Below are positions 28,128-37,716 of a stretch of 64,000 bases of DNA, piece by piece. The DNA lies in contig JAZRMW010000043.1 in assembly GCA_045647865.1 (NCBI GenBank), positions 9,324 through 73,323 of the forward strand. The letters run 5' to 3'. Position 1 is the stretch's first letter. Every line of letters starts with the position of its first letter. The translations under genes and the position numbers were made by a program. The stretch comes from Phocaeicola_A sp045647865 (GTDB taxonomy: Bacteria; Bacteroidota; Bacteroidia; Bacteroidales; Bacteroidaceae). The notes beneath the pieces were generated by a model. That model searched no databases, was not told the DNA's origin, and saw only the letters and a program-made list of their open reading frames with translations.

Positions 28128-29354
28128 ATGTACAACATAGCGATTTATCTCTACCTGTTGGCCGTCAAGTTTGTAGGTCTTTTTAACAAGAAGGTCAAAC
28201 TGATGCGTAAGGGACACAAAGAGGTGTTCGATATTTTGCGTAAGCAGATTGATAAGGATGCACAATACCTGTGGTTTCATGCCGCTTCGTTGGGCGAGTT
28301 TGAGCAAGGTCGTCCTTTGATTGAGCGCATTCGCAAAGCTCATCCCCAGTACAAGATTCTATTGACCTTCTTTTCTCCCTCAGGATATGAAGTGCGCAAG
28401 AACTATGAAGGAGCCGATGTTATTTGCTACCTTCCTTTTGACACTCCGCGCAATGTACGTCGTTTTCTCGACTTGGCCCGTCCGTCGATGGCCTTCTTCA
28501 TTAAATATGAGTTTTGGCAGAACTACATGAAGGGACTCCAGCGTAGAGGTATCCCTACGTACAGTGTTTCTTCCATCTTCCGTCCCAATCAGGTCTTTTT
28601 CCGTTGGTTTGGCGGACGATATTATAAGGTGTTGACCCGCATTACCCACTTTTTTGTACAAAACGAAGAATCTGTCCGTTTGTTGGCTTCGCGTGGCATT
28701 ACCAACGTTACCGTAGTGGGTGATACCCGTTTCGACCGAGTGCTGGAAATAAATCAAGCTGCCAAGCAACTTCCTTTAGTGGAGCGATTTAAGGGTGATT
28801 GCGCTCGTGTACTTGTGGCCGGAAGCTCTTGGCAACCTGATGAAGAACTCTTTATCGACTATTTCAATCGTCATCCTGAGATGAAACTTATCATTGCTCC
28901 TCATGTGGTGAATGACAACCATCTGGCTTGGATTGAGAACAAACTCAACCGTCCTTCTATACGTTACACCCGTGCTTTGGGAACAAGGGTTGACTTTTCG
29001 CGAGTGGATTGCCTTATCATTGATTGTTACGGCCTGCTTTCATCCATCTATCGCTATGGTGAGATATCCTATGTAGGTGGTGGTTTTGGAGTGGGTATCC
29101 ATAATGTGTTGGAGGCTGCTGTTTATGGCATACCCGTGCTTTTCGGACCCAATAACCAACGTTTCCGTGAGGCCCGTCAGTTGTTGGCTGAAGGCGGTGG
29201 TTTCGAGGTTCATGACATCACGGACTTTTCTGCTACGATGGATCGTTTCCTTACCGATGAGGCTTTCCTTCGTCAGAGTGGTGAATGCGCAGGAAACTAT
29301 GTCAAGGATAATGCTGGTGCAGCCGATGCGGTGCTGAAAGCAATTAATTTATAA
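28128..29354 (+). CDS. waaA: 3-deoxy-D-manno-octulosonic acid (Kdo) transferase
   Basis: 408 residues, the GT30 enzyme that adds Kdo to lipid IV-A on the cytoplasmic face of the inner membrane during lipopolysaccharide synthesis. The short N-terminal hydrophobic anchor (MYNIAIYLYLLAVKFVGLF) is followed by the diagnostic WFHAASLGEFEQGRPLIE with the catalytic Glu, FIKYEFWQNY, and the C-terminal donor-binding run SYVGGGFGVGIHNVLEAAVYGIPVLFGPN. The stop overlaps that of the convergent thioesterase gene by 6 nt. A role in lipid A synthesis is well established for the family. Confidence 0.96.
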   Translation: MYNIAIYLYLLAVKFVGLFNKKVKLMRKGHKEVFDILRKQIDKDAQYLWFHAASLGEFEQGRPLIERIRKAHPQYKILLTFFSPSGYEVRKNYEGADVICYLPFDTPRNVRRFLDLARPSMAFFIKYEFWQNYMKGLQRRGIPTYSVSSIFRPNQVFFRWFGGRYYKVLTRITHFFVQNEESVRLLASRGITNVTVVGDTRFDRVLEINQAAKQLPLVERFKGDCARVLVAGSSWQPDEELFIDYFNRHPEMKLIIAPHVVNDNHLAWIENKLNRPSIRYTRALGTRVDFSRVDCLIIDCYGLLSSIYRYGEISYVGGGFGVGIHNVLEAAVYGIPVLFGPNNQRFREARQLLAEGGGFEVHDITDFSATMDRFLTDEAFLRQSGECAGNYVKDNAGAADAVLKAINL

Positions 29355-29738
29355 TCCTTTCCGATATCCGGAAGATGTAAAGGCGGCCAACAGGTCGCCT
29401 TTTTCGTTGGTGACTTGTACAGTAATATATGGTACACGCGGATGATTCATCACTTCGGTGGCTTCAGCGTATAGCGTTTCGCCCTCTTTGGCTGAGTGGA
29501 TGAAGGTGATGTTGGCTGTGATGGAGAAGGTCAACTGTCCGTGGCTGTTAGCTACTGCTGCACAGGTGAAGTCAGCCAAGGTAAATAAGGCTCCTCCTTG
29601 GCATACGCCTCCAGCATTCAGGTGTTCTTTGGTCACTACCATTCGTGCTTTTGCTTTTCCTTCCTTAACTTCCAATAATTCTATGCCTGCGTTTAAGGCA
29701 AATCGGTCATTCTTTAGGAAATCTTTAATGTTTGTCAT
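29349..29738 (-). CDS. PaaI-type hotdog-fold thioesterase
   Basis: 129 residues. The hotdog motif LNAGGVCQGGALFTLADFTCAAVAN is the standard acyl-CoA thioesterase signature (the G-G-x-x-x-x-L-x-D pattern), followed by beta-strands SITANITFIHSAKEGETLYAEA. Family members hydrolyse phenylacetyl-CoA or other acyl-CoAs; the substrate here is not clear. It converges on waaA with overlapping stops (29349-29354), so neither gene has its own intergenic terminator on that side. Confidence 0.9.
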   Translation of the reverse strand: MTNIKDFLKNDRFALNAGIELLEVKEGKAKARMVVTKEHLNAGGVCQGGALFTLADFTCAAVANSHGQLTFSITANITFIHSAKEGETLYAEATEVMNHPRVPYITVQVTNEKGDLLAAFTSSGYRKGL

Positions 29739-29853
29739 TGTACCATCCTTTTTTAGTTGCGAAAGTACGCATTTTTTGTTGAAAAATACGGTTTGTAAGT
29801 ATCAAATTTGTATCTTTGCCCACAAAGAACAAAAGCATTAACTATATACTGGT

Positions 29854-32727
29854 ATGTTAGGGAATAGATTCAGACATTGTTTGTTGGTAGCTGTGGCGAT
29901 GGTTGCGGCACTGACTGTATCGGCTCAAGAATTGGTGGAGATGACCACAACGCAAGCCAAGAATTATTACAAGAATGTGAACCGTAAGCGGGTGACTTGT
30001 CACGATCCTTCAGTAGTGTGGGAACCGACAAAACAGAAATATTATATCTTCGGAAGTCATTTGGCGATGGCTTCAACAAGCGATTTGCAGAACTGGACTT
30101 CGTTTCGTGCTCCGTGGGGAGCGGTACAGGCAGATGGTACAGTCAAATCAGGTGTGAGCAATGCAGAAGCATTTGCAACCCATCAGGTGAAGACCGTAAA
30201 GATTGGTGGAGAGGATGTGGCATTCGGAAACTTTAATGTACACGATTGGTCGGCTGCTTATGGTAACGGATATAATATCAATGGCAACCTGTGGGCCCCG
30301 GATGTCATCTATCTGGAGAAGATGAAGAAATGGTGCATGTATATGAGTGTGAACGGGCCTACATGGAATTCGTCTATCGTTTTGCTGACGTCAGACAATA
30401 TCGAAGGTCCTTATGTGTATCAGGGACCTGTAGTGTTCAGTGGATTCTTCAACACGAACAATGCAACCATTACCTACAAGAATACGGACTTGGAACTGGT
30501 GATTGGCAAACAGAACAGTTTGCCTGCCCGTTATAATCATGGACAGAGTTCTTCATGGGGAGAAACATGGGGTGACTATATGCCGCACTGTATCGACCCT
30601 TGTGTGTTCTATGATGAAGAGGGACAGTTGTGGATGAGTTATGGTTCATGGTCTGGAGGTATTTGGATGTTGAAATTGGATGATGAGACAGGATTGCGTG
30701 ACTACGATGTAACCTATTCATTGACCGGTTCGGGAAAGAATATTAGCAGTGATCCATATTTCGGAAAGAAGATTGCCGGTGGATATTATGTATCGGGCGA
30801 AGCATCTTACATCGAATATATAGGAGAATACTATTACCTGTTTATGTCATACGGAGGATTGGAGTCAACTGGTGGGTATCAGATGCGTGTTTTCCGCTCC
30901 AAGAATCCCGATGGTCCTTACTTGGACGGTCAGAATCGTAATGCTATTTTTGATCGGTATGTATTGAATTTTGGTGTCAATGCTGACCGACGAGGACAAT
31001 TGATTATGGGATCTTACGACAAATGGGGATTGATGGAAAAAGGTGAATTGGCGCAGGGACACAACAGTGTGATTGCAGCTCCCGATGGCCGCTCGTATCT
31101 GGTGTATCATACCCGCTTCAATGACGGTTCGGAGGGACATCAAGTGCGTACCCACCAACTCTATGTCAACAAGAACGGTTGGCTTGTGGCATCGCCTTTT
31201 GAATATAGTGGAGGCACGACTACCGATGCCGATATTGCATCAAAGAATATCATTCCTACGGAACAAATCCCTGGAAAATACAGTCTTCTTGTTCATAGTT
31301 ATTCGCTGGACCATGCGGAACGTGAAGTTGTTACACCCGTAGAGATTACATTGAGTTCTGATGGTAAAGTGAGTGGAGCCTACACCGGTACATGGAAGGT
31401 AGAGGAGGGAAACAGTTACTTCACTATCATTTTAGGTGGAGTGGCATATAACGGTGTATTGGTGGATGAGCAGATGGATGTAAAGAGCCTCCGTGCCATC
31501 ACTTTTACGACTTGTACCTCAAGCGGAGTACATGCGTGGGGATACAAATTACGTGACGACTATGCTTTGGCTTACCAACTCAATAATCAGAAGGAACCGG
31601 TAACGAACGGTCAAAATGTTTCTACGCATTTGGATTTTGAAAGCTTGTTGGTAAGTGATGGTGTGAAGATGGAATGGACTAGTAGTCAGCCGGATATTCT
31701 TTCAGAGACCGGTCGTTATAATCCGATAGGATATACTGAAGATGTACCTGTTGAATTGGGAGTGCGTCTTTCTGCTGGAAATTATTTCTGGCAGCAGAAC
31801 TATTCTGTAACGGCTAAGGCTGAAACTCTTCCTACGGCTGATTGGTTGTCCGGTATAGTGGGGCATTATGCTTTCGATAGCACGGTGACGGTCAACAGTG
31901 TGGATTCTACCCAACGGGTGTTGTTGATGATGGCTGGTACAAATAAGAGACCTACGTTGAATACTGATGGTAACCGCAATGGTAAGGTCATTCATTTGAC
32001 TGCAGGAGGAAATAAAAACGAAAGTTTTGCACGAATTCCCAATCCGCTTCAGGGAGCAGAACTTACCGATGGATTTACAATTTCGTTTTGGGTAAAACGG
32101 ATGGATAATAATGTTTGGGATGCGCTCTTCTCGTTTTATAATGCCGCAGAGCAGTCACGCCTGTATATGACGGGAGGTGCATATGTAGGTTATAACAACA
32201 ATGCGGGAAATTGGATAGATATCAATCATCCCAACTCCTATAAATCCGTGAAAATTTCTACTGGGACATGGCATTTGGTAAACGTTGCTGTCAGTCGGAG
32301 TGCTGCCCAAGGTGTCAAGGTTTATGTGGATGGTATGGCTATCAGTGATGGAATCTATAAGGGTTCGCTCAATGGAAAGGATGTCAATAAGGCTGCTTTG
32401 TATGACTATAACCTGCTTGTTGACCATGTAGCCAACAGTCCACTGCTCTATTTGGGTTATGGCTCTTTCTGGGGAACACCGGATGTGTACATGGATGAAG
32501 TGGTTGTACACGACCGTGTGTTGTCATTCTTGGAAATCCGCGCATTGAACCAGATGATGAACCGTGTATTTGACATTGGTGAAGCGGCAGATATCGAATA
32601 TGTACCTATGGATGAACCTGTAATTCGTCCTATGGACAATGTTATATATGACCTCAGTGGGCGCCGTGTAGAAAAACCTGTTAGAGGTGTTTATATACGG
32701 AATGGTAAGAAATTTGTAGTGAAGTGA
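29854..32727 (+). CDS. Secreted GH43 arabinanase-like enzyme with aBig and LamG domains
   Basis: 957 residues with a signal peptide (to about residue 24, VSAQ). Residues ~45-480 are a five-bladed GH43 propeller: the base Asp is in CHDPSVVWEP, PHCIDPCVFYDEEGQLWMSYGSW is the second conserved Asp blade, and SGEASYIEYIGEYYYLFMSYGG carries the putative acid Glu. A beta-barrel C2-type domain (~490-580), an atrophied bacterial Ig segment (~590-675) and a LamG fold (~690-900) follow, then the tail YDLSGRRVEKPVRGVYIRNG. The best functional guess is endo-1,5-alpha-L-arabinanase acting on pectic arabinan. A -7 box TATCTTTG is at 29811-29818. The downstream gene lies 105 nt away on the same strand. Confidence 0.88.
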   Translation: MLGNRFRHCLLVAVAMVAALTVSAQELVEMTTTQAKNYYKNVNRKRVTCHDPSVVWEPTKQKYYIFGSHLAMASTSDLQNWTSFRAPWGAVQADGTVKSGVSNAEAFATHQVKTVKIGGEDVAFGNFNVHDWSAAYGNGYNINGNLWAPDVIYLEKMKKWCMYMSVNGPTWNSSIVLLTSDNIEGPYVYQGPVVFSGFFNTNNATITYKNTDLELVIGKQNSLPARYNHGQSSSWGETWGDYMPHCIDPCVFYDEEGQLWMSYGSWSGGIWMLKLDDETGLRDYDVTYSLTGSGKNISSDPYFGKKIAGGYYVSGEASYIEYIGEYYYLFMSYGGLESTGGYQMRVFRSKNPDGPYLDGQNRNAIFDRYVLNFGVNADRRGQLIMGSYDKWGLMEKGELAQGHNSVIAAPDGRSYLVYHTRFNDGSEGHQVRTHQLYVNKNGWLVASPFEYSGGTTTDADIASKNIIPTEQIPGKYSLLVHSYSLDHAEREVVTPVEITLSSDGKVSGAYTGTWKVEEGNSYFTIILGGVAYNGVLVDEQMDVKSLRAITFTTCTSSGVHAWGYKLRDDYALAYQLNNQKEPVTNGQNVSTHLDFESLLVSDGVKMEWTSSQPDILSETGRYNPIGYTEDVPVELGVRLSAGNYFWQQNYSVTAKAETLPTADWLSGIVGHYAFDSTVTVNSVDSTQRVLLMMAGTNKRPTLNTDGNRNGKVIHLTAGGNKNESFARIPNPLQGAELTDGFTISFWVKRMDNNVWDALFSFYNAAEQSRLYMTGGAYVGYNNNAGNWIDINHPNSYKSVKISTGTWHLVNVAVSRSAAQGVKVYVDGMAISDGIYKGSLNGKDVNKAALYDYNLLVDHVANSPLLYLGYGSFWGTPDVYMDEVVVHDRVLSFLEIRALNQMMNRVFDIGEAADIEYVPMDEPVIRPMDNVIYDLSGRRVEKPVRGVYIRNGKKFVVK

Positions 32728-32832
32728 TGAGTCAGGCACGGATTTTCGCTTGAGTAATGTGAAAAAAACGTGCCTAAATGTAAGGAATTTCTTTATGTTT
32801 GTGGCTGATAATTCATTTAATGATAATGATAA

Positions 32833-34497
32833 ATGATGTGTAAAGTTAAGATTTTTGCCATAGTGATGTGTTTATTCGGTGTATGTGTAAATCTTTTGGC
32901 ACAAAGACCGGGTAGTAGTAATAATCCTCATGGAGCACGAGAGATGCATCCAATGGGTAGAGGCGGCATGATGCCTGGAGGGCGAATGGGGCCTTTCGGA
33001 GGAATGGGTGGTATAAATCAGTTTGATGTGGAATTTACGACTGAGGTTCCTCATGAGCAGGATTGGGTGATAAAGGACAAGACGGATAGTCTGTATAGTT
33101 ATTTTGTTGAGCATGTTAAATTTGACCGCGTTGTCAAACTTACATTTTCCAATGATGATGTACAGATTGTGGGACTCCCTGATGGAATACTGGTAGAAAA
33201 GGAGGGGGCTTACCTTGTGATAACGTCCACTACTACTGAACCGATGGCTTTTGAACTTAGTGGAAAGTCGGAAAATGGTTCCTTGGTGTTTAATATGAAT
33301 GTTCCTCTCAAGCTTTTGTTCAATAATCTCTTTTTGAAGAGCCAGCGAGGTGATGCCATTTTGGTGAATGGAGAAAACCACGTCTATGCCGTATTGGCAG
33401 AGGGAAGCATGAACGAACTCTCAGATTGTCGCAATCCGGAAATGCCTCCCATGATGCAGGGATTTCCACCAATGGGAATGGAAGGTGGCGGGATGCCCAA
33501 CCTTGGTGGAGGAATGTCGCCTATGGGAGAAATGTCGTTTCAGAATCATGGCCGTGAGGAGAATCCCGAGGATTATCATGTGCAATATGGCATTCGCATG
33601 AAAAAACCACAGATGAAGAAAAAACTGAAGTTGGATGGTACATTTGTTTGTTCTGGATCACTGACTATCAGCGGAAAGGGCTCTTTGCAGGTGCAAAGCA
33701 ACAACAAAGTGGGCATCAAGAGTAAAGCGAGTTTGATGATACGTCCAGGTAATATGATAACGGTTCGCGCCTTATCAGGTAAAGGTGTGAACGCAAAGAA
33801 TGAATTGTATATGTATGGTGGTACGCTGAATGTGGATTGTACGTTCAGTGAAGACAAAGCGCTGACGTGTGGAAGAAACATGTATATAAAGGGTGGTCAT
33901 GTGGTGATAAAGGCTGCCGGTGGAGAGGCCAGCGAGGGAATGCAATCCAAGTTTCTTATGCAGATTGACGGAGGAGTGGTGGAAGTTGCTGCGCAGGATG
34001 ATGCCATCAATGCTCAGGGTGATTTGGTCATCAATGGTGGAGTCGTCAAGGCTTATTCATTGACCAATGATGCCATTGATTCGAATTGTAATCTGATTAT
34101 CAATGGAGGGGATGTCTTTGCGAGTGGTTATGGTATGCCTGAAGGAGGTTTGGATAGCAGTGATGAATCAGGATATAGGTTGTTTATCAATGGAGGAACA
34201 GTGACGGCTATCGGTGGCAGACACTCCATGCCGGACAAACAATCGCGTCAACCTTCTGTCCAATGGCATCTAGAGCAAGTGGAAATGGGAAAGACGTATA
34301 GTATCAATGATGTATGTTCATATAAATCATCACGTGAATATCAGATGGGTGGGGCATCTCTTTTATTCTCTTCCCCCAAACTGAAGAAAGGGACTTCCTA
34401 CTCTCTAACGATTGACGGAGAGCCGAAAGAACTGATAGAATCGCTCAATGCACCGTTCAGCAATGTGGGCAATGAAGGAAGACATTTCCCTTTTTAA
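32833..34497 (+). CDS. Secreted Cthe_2159-type (DUF4353) carbohydrate-binding protein
   Basis: 554 residues with a signal peptide (FAIVMCLFGVCVNLLAQ). A Met/Gly/Pro-rich linker (~25-60 and again ~195-240, PMMQGFPPMGMEGGGMPN-like) flanks a beta-sandwich segment, then from about residue 255 a right-handed beta-helix with repeating LDGTFVCSGSLTISGKGSL, KGGHVVIKAAGGEASEGM, DDAINAQGDLVINGGVV and DAIDSNCNLIINGGDV turns. The DDAIN/DAIDSN repeats are the calcium-binding pattern of Cthe_2159, a pectin- and cellulose-binding protein of Clostridium thermocellum. Its place behind the GH43 gene fits a role in plant cell-wall attachment, though spore-coat-like or autotransporter-like roles are not excluded. 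The methionine-rich low-complexity linker is unusual. Confidence 0.85.
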   Translation: MMCKVKIFAIVMCLFGVCVNLLAQRPGSSNNPHGAREMHPMGRGGMMPGGRMGPFGGMGGINQFDVEFTTEVPHEQDWVIKDKTDSLYSYFVEHVKFDRVVKLTFSNDDVQIVGLPDGILVEKEGAYLVITSTTTEPMAFELSGKSENGSLVFNMNVPLKLLFNNLFLKSQRGDAILVNGENHVYAVLAEGSMNELSDCRNPEMPPMMQGFPPMGMEGGGMPNLGGGMSPMGEMSFQNHGREENPEDYHVQYGIRMKKPQMKKKLKLDGTFVCSGSLTISGKGSLQVQSNNKVGIKSKASLMIRPGNMITVRALSGKGVNAKNELYMYGGTLNVDCTFSEDKALTCGRNMYIKGGHVVIKAAGGEASEGMQSKFLMQIDGGVVEVAAQDDAINAQGDLVINGGVVKAYSLTNDAIDSNCNLIINGGDVFASGYGMPEGGLDSSDESGYRLFINGGTVTAIGGRHSMPDKQSRQPSVQWHLEQVEMGKTYSINDVCSYKSSREYQMGGASLLFSSPKLKKGTSYSLTIDGEPKELIESLNAPFSNVGNEGRHFPF

Positions 34498-34516
34498 ATA
34501 GTATTTTTTTTAAGAC

Positions 34517-34576
34517 ATAGATTGCGCGGATGAAACAGATTTGTAAGTAAAATCCTGCTTTGTCCGCGCAATCTAT
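34517..34576. repeat. Intergenic palindrome, GCGGAT family, copy 4
   Basis: Perfect 14-bp arms ATAGATTGCGCGGA (34517-34530) and TCCGCGCAATCTAT (34563-34576), 32-nt loop, in the gap between the convergent Cthe_2159-type gene and the gamma-carbonic anhydrase gene. Confidence 0.85.
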
Positions 34577-34614
34577 ATATAGTATTTAAGAGTAGTGTAT
34601 TGTATATCCTTCTC

Positions 34615-35136
34615 TTATTGCTCCTCCTTATACCATCCGGCATACATGATGTAGCCGTTGGCAATCTTTTCATTGATTTCCTTGGATTGTTCGGGTGCCA
34701 CCTTCTTGATGAATTTGGCCGGTACACCTGCCCATAGTTCGCCAGGTCCTATCTGTGTGTTGGCAAGGACGAGGGCACCAGCTGCTACGATGGCACCACG
34801 TCCTACGTGGGCATGATCGAGCAAAGTGGCTCCCATGCCGATGAGAGCAAAGTCATCGACATCGGCTCCGTGGATAGTGACATTGTGACCTACGGAGACA
34901 TCGTCACCAATGCAGATGGTGGATTTCTCGTAGAGGGTGTGCAGTACACTTCCATCCTGTATGTTCACGCGATTGCCGATGCGGATGCTATTCACATCGC
35001 CACGCAATACGGTGTTGAACCAGATGCTGCATTGGTCGCCTATCACTACATCGCCTACGATAGTGGCATTCTCGGCCAGGTAGCACTCTTTTCCTATTTG
35101 TGGGGTGAACCCACGTACTGATTTGATAAGGGCCAT
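34615..35136 (-). CDS. Gamma-class carbonic anhydrase family protein
   Basis: 173 residues, a left-handed beta-helix of hexapeptide repeats (IGDQCSIWFNTVLRGDV...IGNRVNIQDGSVLHT). The three metal-binding His of gamma-carbonic anhydrases are at the expected places: VLH, then VGHNVTIHG. Related YrdA/PaaY proteins form trimers and may hydrate CO2 or act as acyltransferase-like proteins; activity here is not certain. It lies downstream of the aminopeptidase P gene on the same strand with a 34-nt gap, and so is probably in the TatD / aminopeptidase operon. Confidence 0.92.
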   Translation of the reverse strand: MALIKSVRGFTPQIGKECYLAENATIVGDVVIGDQCSIWFNTVLRGDVNSIRIGNRVNIQDGSVLHTLYEKSTICIGDDVSVGHNVTIHGADVDDFALIGMGATLLDHAHVGRGAIVAAGALVLANTQIGPGELWAGVPAKFIKKVAPEQSKEINEKIANGYIMYAGWYKEEQ

Positions 35137-35170
35137 AGTTTTTCTACACTCCTATATTCTATAATAATGA

Positions 35171-36982
35171 TTACATCTCTTTTGTTTTCTCCTTCAGCCA
35201 TGCCACCTCTTCTTCATTGAGATGCGGTGCCAGTGCTTCGAACACACGTTGGTGATAGGCATTGAGCCATTGGATTTCATCGGGAGTCATCATTTCTCGG
35301 ACGACGGGACGTGTGTCGATGGGACAGAGGGTGAGAATGTCGAATTTATAGTATGTGCCGAACTCTGTCTCTTGGTCGGGCATGATGAGCATCATGTTTT
35401 CGATGCGCACACCGTGGCTACCTGCGCGATAGATGCCCGGTTCGTTGGTCACCGTCATGCCCGGAAGCAAAAGGGCAGGCATGTGGTTCATTCGGAATTG
35501 GTGAGGGCCCTCGTGTACGTTCAGGTAGGAACCTACGCCATGACCCGTACCATGGAGGTAGTTTATACCCTCTGCCCACATGAACTGGCGGGCGAGCACA
35601 TCGAGCTGTGTGCCGCATGTACCATGAGGAAAGTGGGCACGACTGAGGGCTATGTTGCCCTTCAGAACTAAGGTGTAGTCGCGTCGTTCATCTTCGGTAA
35701 GAGGGCCGAGAGGGATGGTACGGGTGATGTCCGTTGTGCCGTCCATGTATTGTGCGCCGCTATCAAGCAGGAGCAATCCTCGTGGCTCCAGGGGGATATC
35801 ACTTTCTGGAGTAGGTTCGTAGTGCACAATGGCCCCATGGATGCTGTATCCGGCAATGGTGTCGAAACTCACGTCGCGGAAAAGGGGTTGATACGAACGT
35901 TGGCGCGTCAGTTCACGGTCGGCGCTCAGTTCGGTTACCTCTTCTCCCTTTGCCATCTTCTCTTCTAACCACATGAGGAAACGCACCAAGGCAATGCCGT
36001 CGCGCACCATCGCTTGACGGAAACCCTTAATTTCTGCTTCGTTCTTGATGGCCTTCATGGCAGGGATAGGTGAGGGGGCAAACGAGCATCGTCCTTCATC
36101 GATGAGGCGTTGACATTGAGCGCAGATTTCACAATTGCTATTGGTGGGGAGTAAAAGGGGATAGGTGTCGAATTTTGCCACCTCGTTATAGAACTCCTGA
36201 TAGGGATGAAAAATTATCCCGTTGGCGCGTAAATATTCCCCAACGGGAGAAGAAATTTTCTCAGGTAGGGCAAAAAAATGGGCCTCGTCGGGGGTGATTA
36301 CGAGGTAACTTACCACTACAGGATTGCAATGTACATCCGTGCCGCGGAGGTTCAATGTCCAGGCAATATCATCGAGTGCAGAGACAACGAGTGTCTTCTC
36401 TCCAATCTCCTTGCGGATACGTGTCAACTTATCGGAGCAATTTTCGCCAGCAAGGGAAAGTGGTTGTATTTCCACCTCTTTATTGGGAAGGATGGGGCGC
36501 GAAGGCCATAGTTCGTCCCACCATGTGGTAGGGATGTGGGTAAGGCTGATGCCGAACTTCTCCATCAAGTCGTTTGCCCATGCTTCCGCTTGGTCGTGGC
36601 TGTTTACTGTAGGGTCGATGCCCACCGTTTCATCCTTTTTCAGGACACTTCCCAACCAGTCGGTGATGGAGGGTGTGTCAGGCAATTTCTCCTTCATCAA
36701 CAGGATGCCTGTTTCCTCCAATTGCTCTCCGGCTTGCAGGAAGTAGCGCGAATCTGTCCATAAGGCTGCCTCGTTGAGGGTAATTACCGCCGTACCTGCC
36801 GAGCCGTTGAAGCCCGAAATCCACTCACGCACCTTCCAATGGTCGGGCACATATTCACTTCCGTGTGGGTCGGTGCTGGGGATGATGACGGCTTGTACAT
36901 CCGCACTTTTCATATATTCGCGCAGATGAACAATGCGGTTACGCACCTCGTCTGCTAATGGATTCAGTTTATGATTCATCAT
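35171..36982 (-). CDS. Xaa-Pro aminopeptidase (M24B, three-domain aminopeptidase P)
   Basis: 603 residues, which is the long eukaryotic-like APP1 form with two creatinase-type N-domains and a pita-bread catalytic domain. Metal ligands are visible: Asp pair in DSGAQYMDGTTDITRTIPLG, His in HGTGHGVGSYLNVHEGP, and the two Glu in VTNEPGIYRAGSHGVRIENM. It releases the N-terminal residue from X-Pro peptides, probably in the cytoplasm as no signal peptide is seen. The start codon overlaps the TatD-like gene stop by 4 nt (ATGA), indicating translational coupling. Confidence 0.95.
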   Translation of the reverse strand: MMNHKLNPLADEVRNRIVHLREYMKSADVQAVIIPSTDPHGSEYVPDHWKVREWISGFNGSAGTAVITLNEAALWTDSRYFLQAGEQLEETGILLMKEKLPDTPSITDWLGSVLKKDETVGIDPTVNSHDQAEAWANDLMEKFGISLTHIPTTWWDELWPSRPILPNKEVEIQPLSLAGENCSDKLTRIRKEIGEKTLVVSALDDIAWTLNLRGTDVHCNPVVVSYLVITPDEAHFFALPEKISSPVGEYLRANGIIFHPYQEFYNEVAKFDTYPLLLPTNSNCEICAQCQRLIDEGRCSFAPSPIPAMKAIKNEAEIKGFRQAMVRDGIALVRFLMWLEEKMAKGEEVTELSADRELTRQRSYQPLFRDVSFDTIAGYSIHGAIVHYEPTPESDIPLEPRGLLLLDSGAQYMDGTTDITRTIPLGPLTEDERRDYTLVLKGNIALSRAHFPHGTCGTQLDVLARQFMWAEGINYLHGTGHGVGSYLNVHEGPHQFRMNHMPALLLPGMTVTNEPGIYRAGSHGVRIENMMLIMPDQETEFGTYYKFDILTLCPIDTRPVVREMMTPDEIQWLNAYHQRVFEALAPHLNEEEVAWLKEKTKEM

Positions 36983-37638
36983 TTATAAGTTATTAAAGAT
37001 TTGATATTCTTGTTTACCTCTTCCTTTAATTTTTCCACTTCGATACGACGAATAGTCGCAGCGCGTACATAAAGTTCTTCGATGCTGAGGAGACTTTCGT
37101 CGCTCTCCATCAACAGACGGTTGGGGGGACAAAGGCGGAGAGCCTCTTCGTTGAAATGCTCACCAAAAGAGAGAAAGAAACCCTCGCGGAGTAGTTGGTG
37201 TGCTTGCTCAGGTTTCCCACGGAAACCATGGATAATCCACGGCTCGTGTGGGAAGTTTTGTTTGTGCTGGCGGATTATTTCATCGAAGGCTTTGACGCAA
37301 TGTACGATGAGAGGTTTGCCTACTTTTTTTGCCAAATGGGCTTGCATTTCGAAGATTTCCAGTTGTAACTCTATCTTGCCTCCTCGTAAGCGGTCAATAC
37401 CTGCTTCACCCACAAGGCATACCTGAGGTAGCTTCAGCCATGGGATAAGGTCACAACAAGCCTGAACTGTTCTTCCCTCATTTACGTGCCATGGGTGGAG
37501 TCCGATGCTGATGGGGATGGTGTTCCCCTCCTTCAGTAGGGGGGAGGAGAGGAAATCATCATCACCGATGGAGAGGCTGATGATGGCTCTTCCGTCCTGT
37601 TTGGCAAGGCTTGGGTGGGCGTGTATGTCGATGAACAT
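36979..37638 (-). CDS. TatD-family metal-dependent hydrolase
   Basis: 219 residues, shorter than the usual 260. Metal ligands follow the TatD plan: DIHAHP, GEAGIDR, IVHCVKAF, IIHGFRGK, MESDES. Family members act as 3'-5' DNases or other phosphoesterases. In the N-terminal part, codons for SSPLLKEGN lie in a C/G-rich palindrome (37525-37547, CCCCTCC...GGGGGGAGG) that resembles an intergenic repeat and interrupts the spacing usual between the first and second motif, so a repeat insertion within the gene is possible. It is the first gene of a coupled unit with aminopeptidase P. Confidence 0.87.
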   Translation of the reverse strand: MFIDIHAHPSLAKQDGRAIISLSIGDDDFLSSPLLKEGNTIPISIGLHPWHVNEGRTVQACCDLIPWLKLPQVCLVGEAGIDRLRGGKIELQLEIFEMQAHLAKKVGKPLIVHCVKAFDEIIRQHKQNFPHEPWIIHGFRGKPEQAHQLLREGFFLSFGEHFNEEALRLCPPNRLLMESDESLLSIEELYVRAATIRRIEVEKLKEEVNKNIKSLITYK

Positions 37639-37716
37639 GGTTGGTTTAATCGTTGAGACGGCATGGAGGGCTACGCTATTGTCTGAACTCCTGTACTCCT
37701 GTACTCCTGCACTCTC

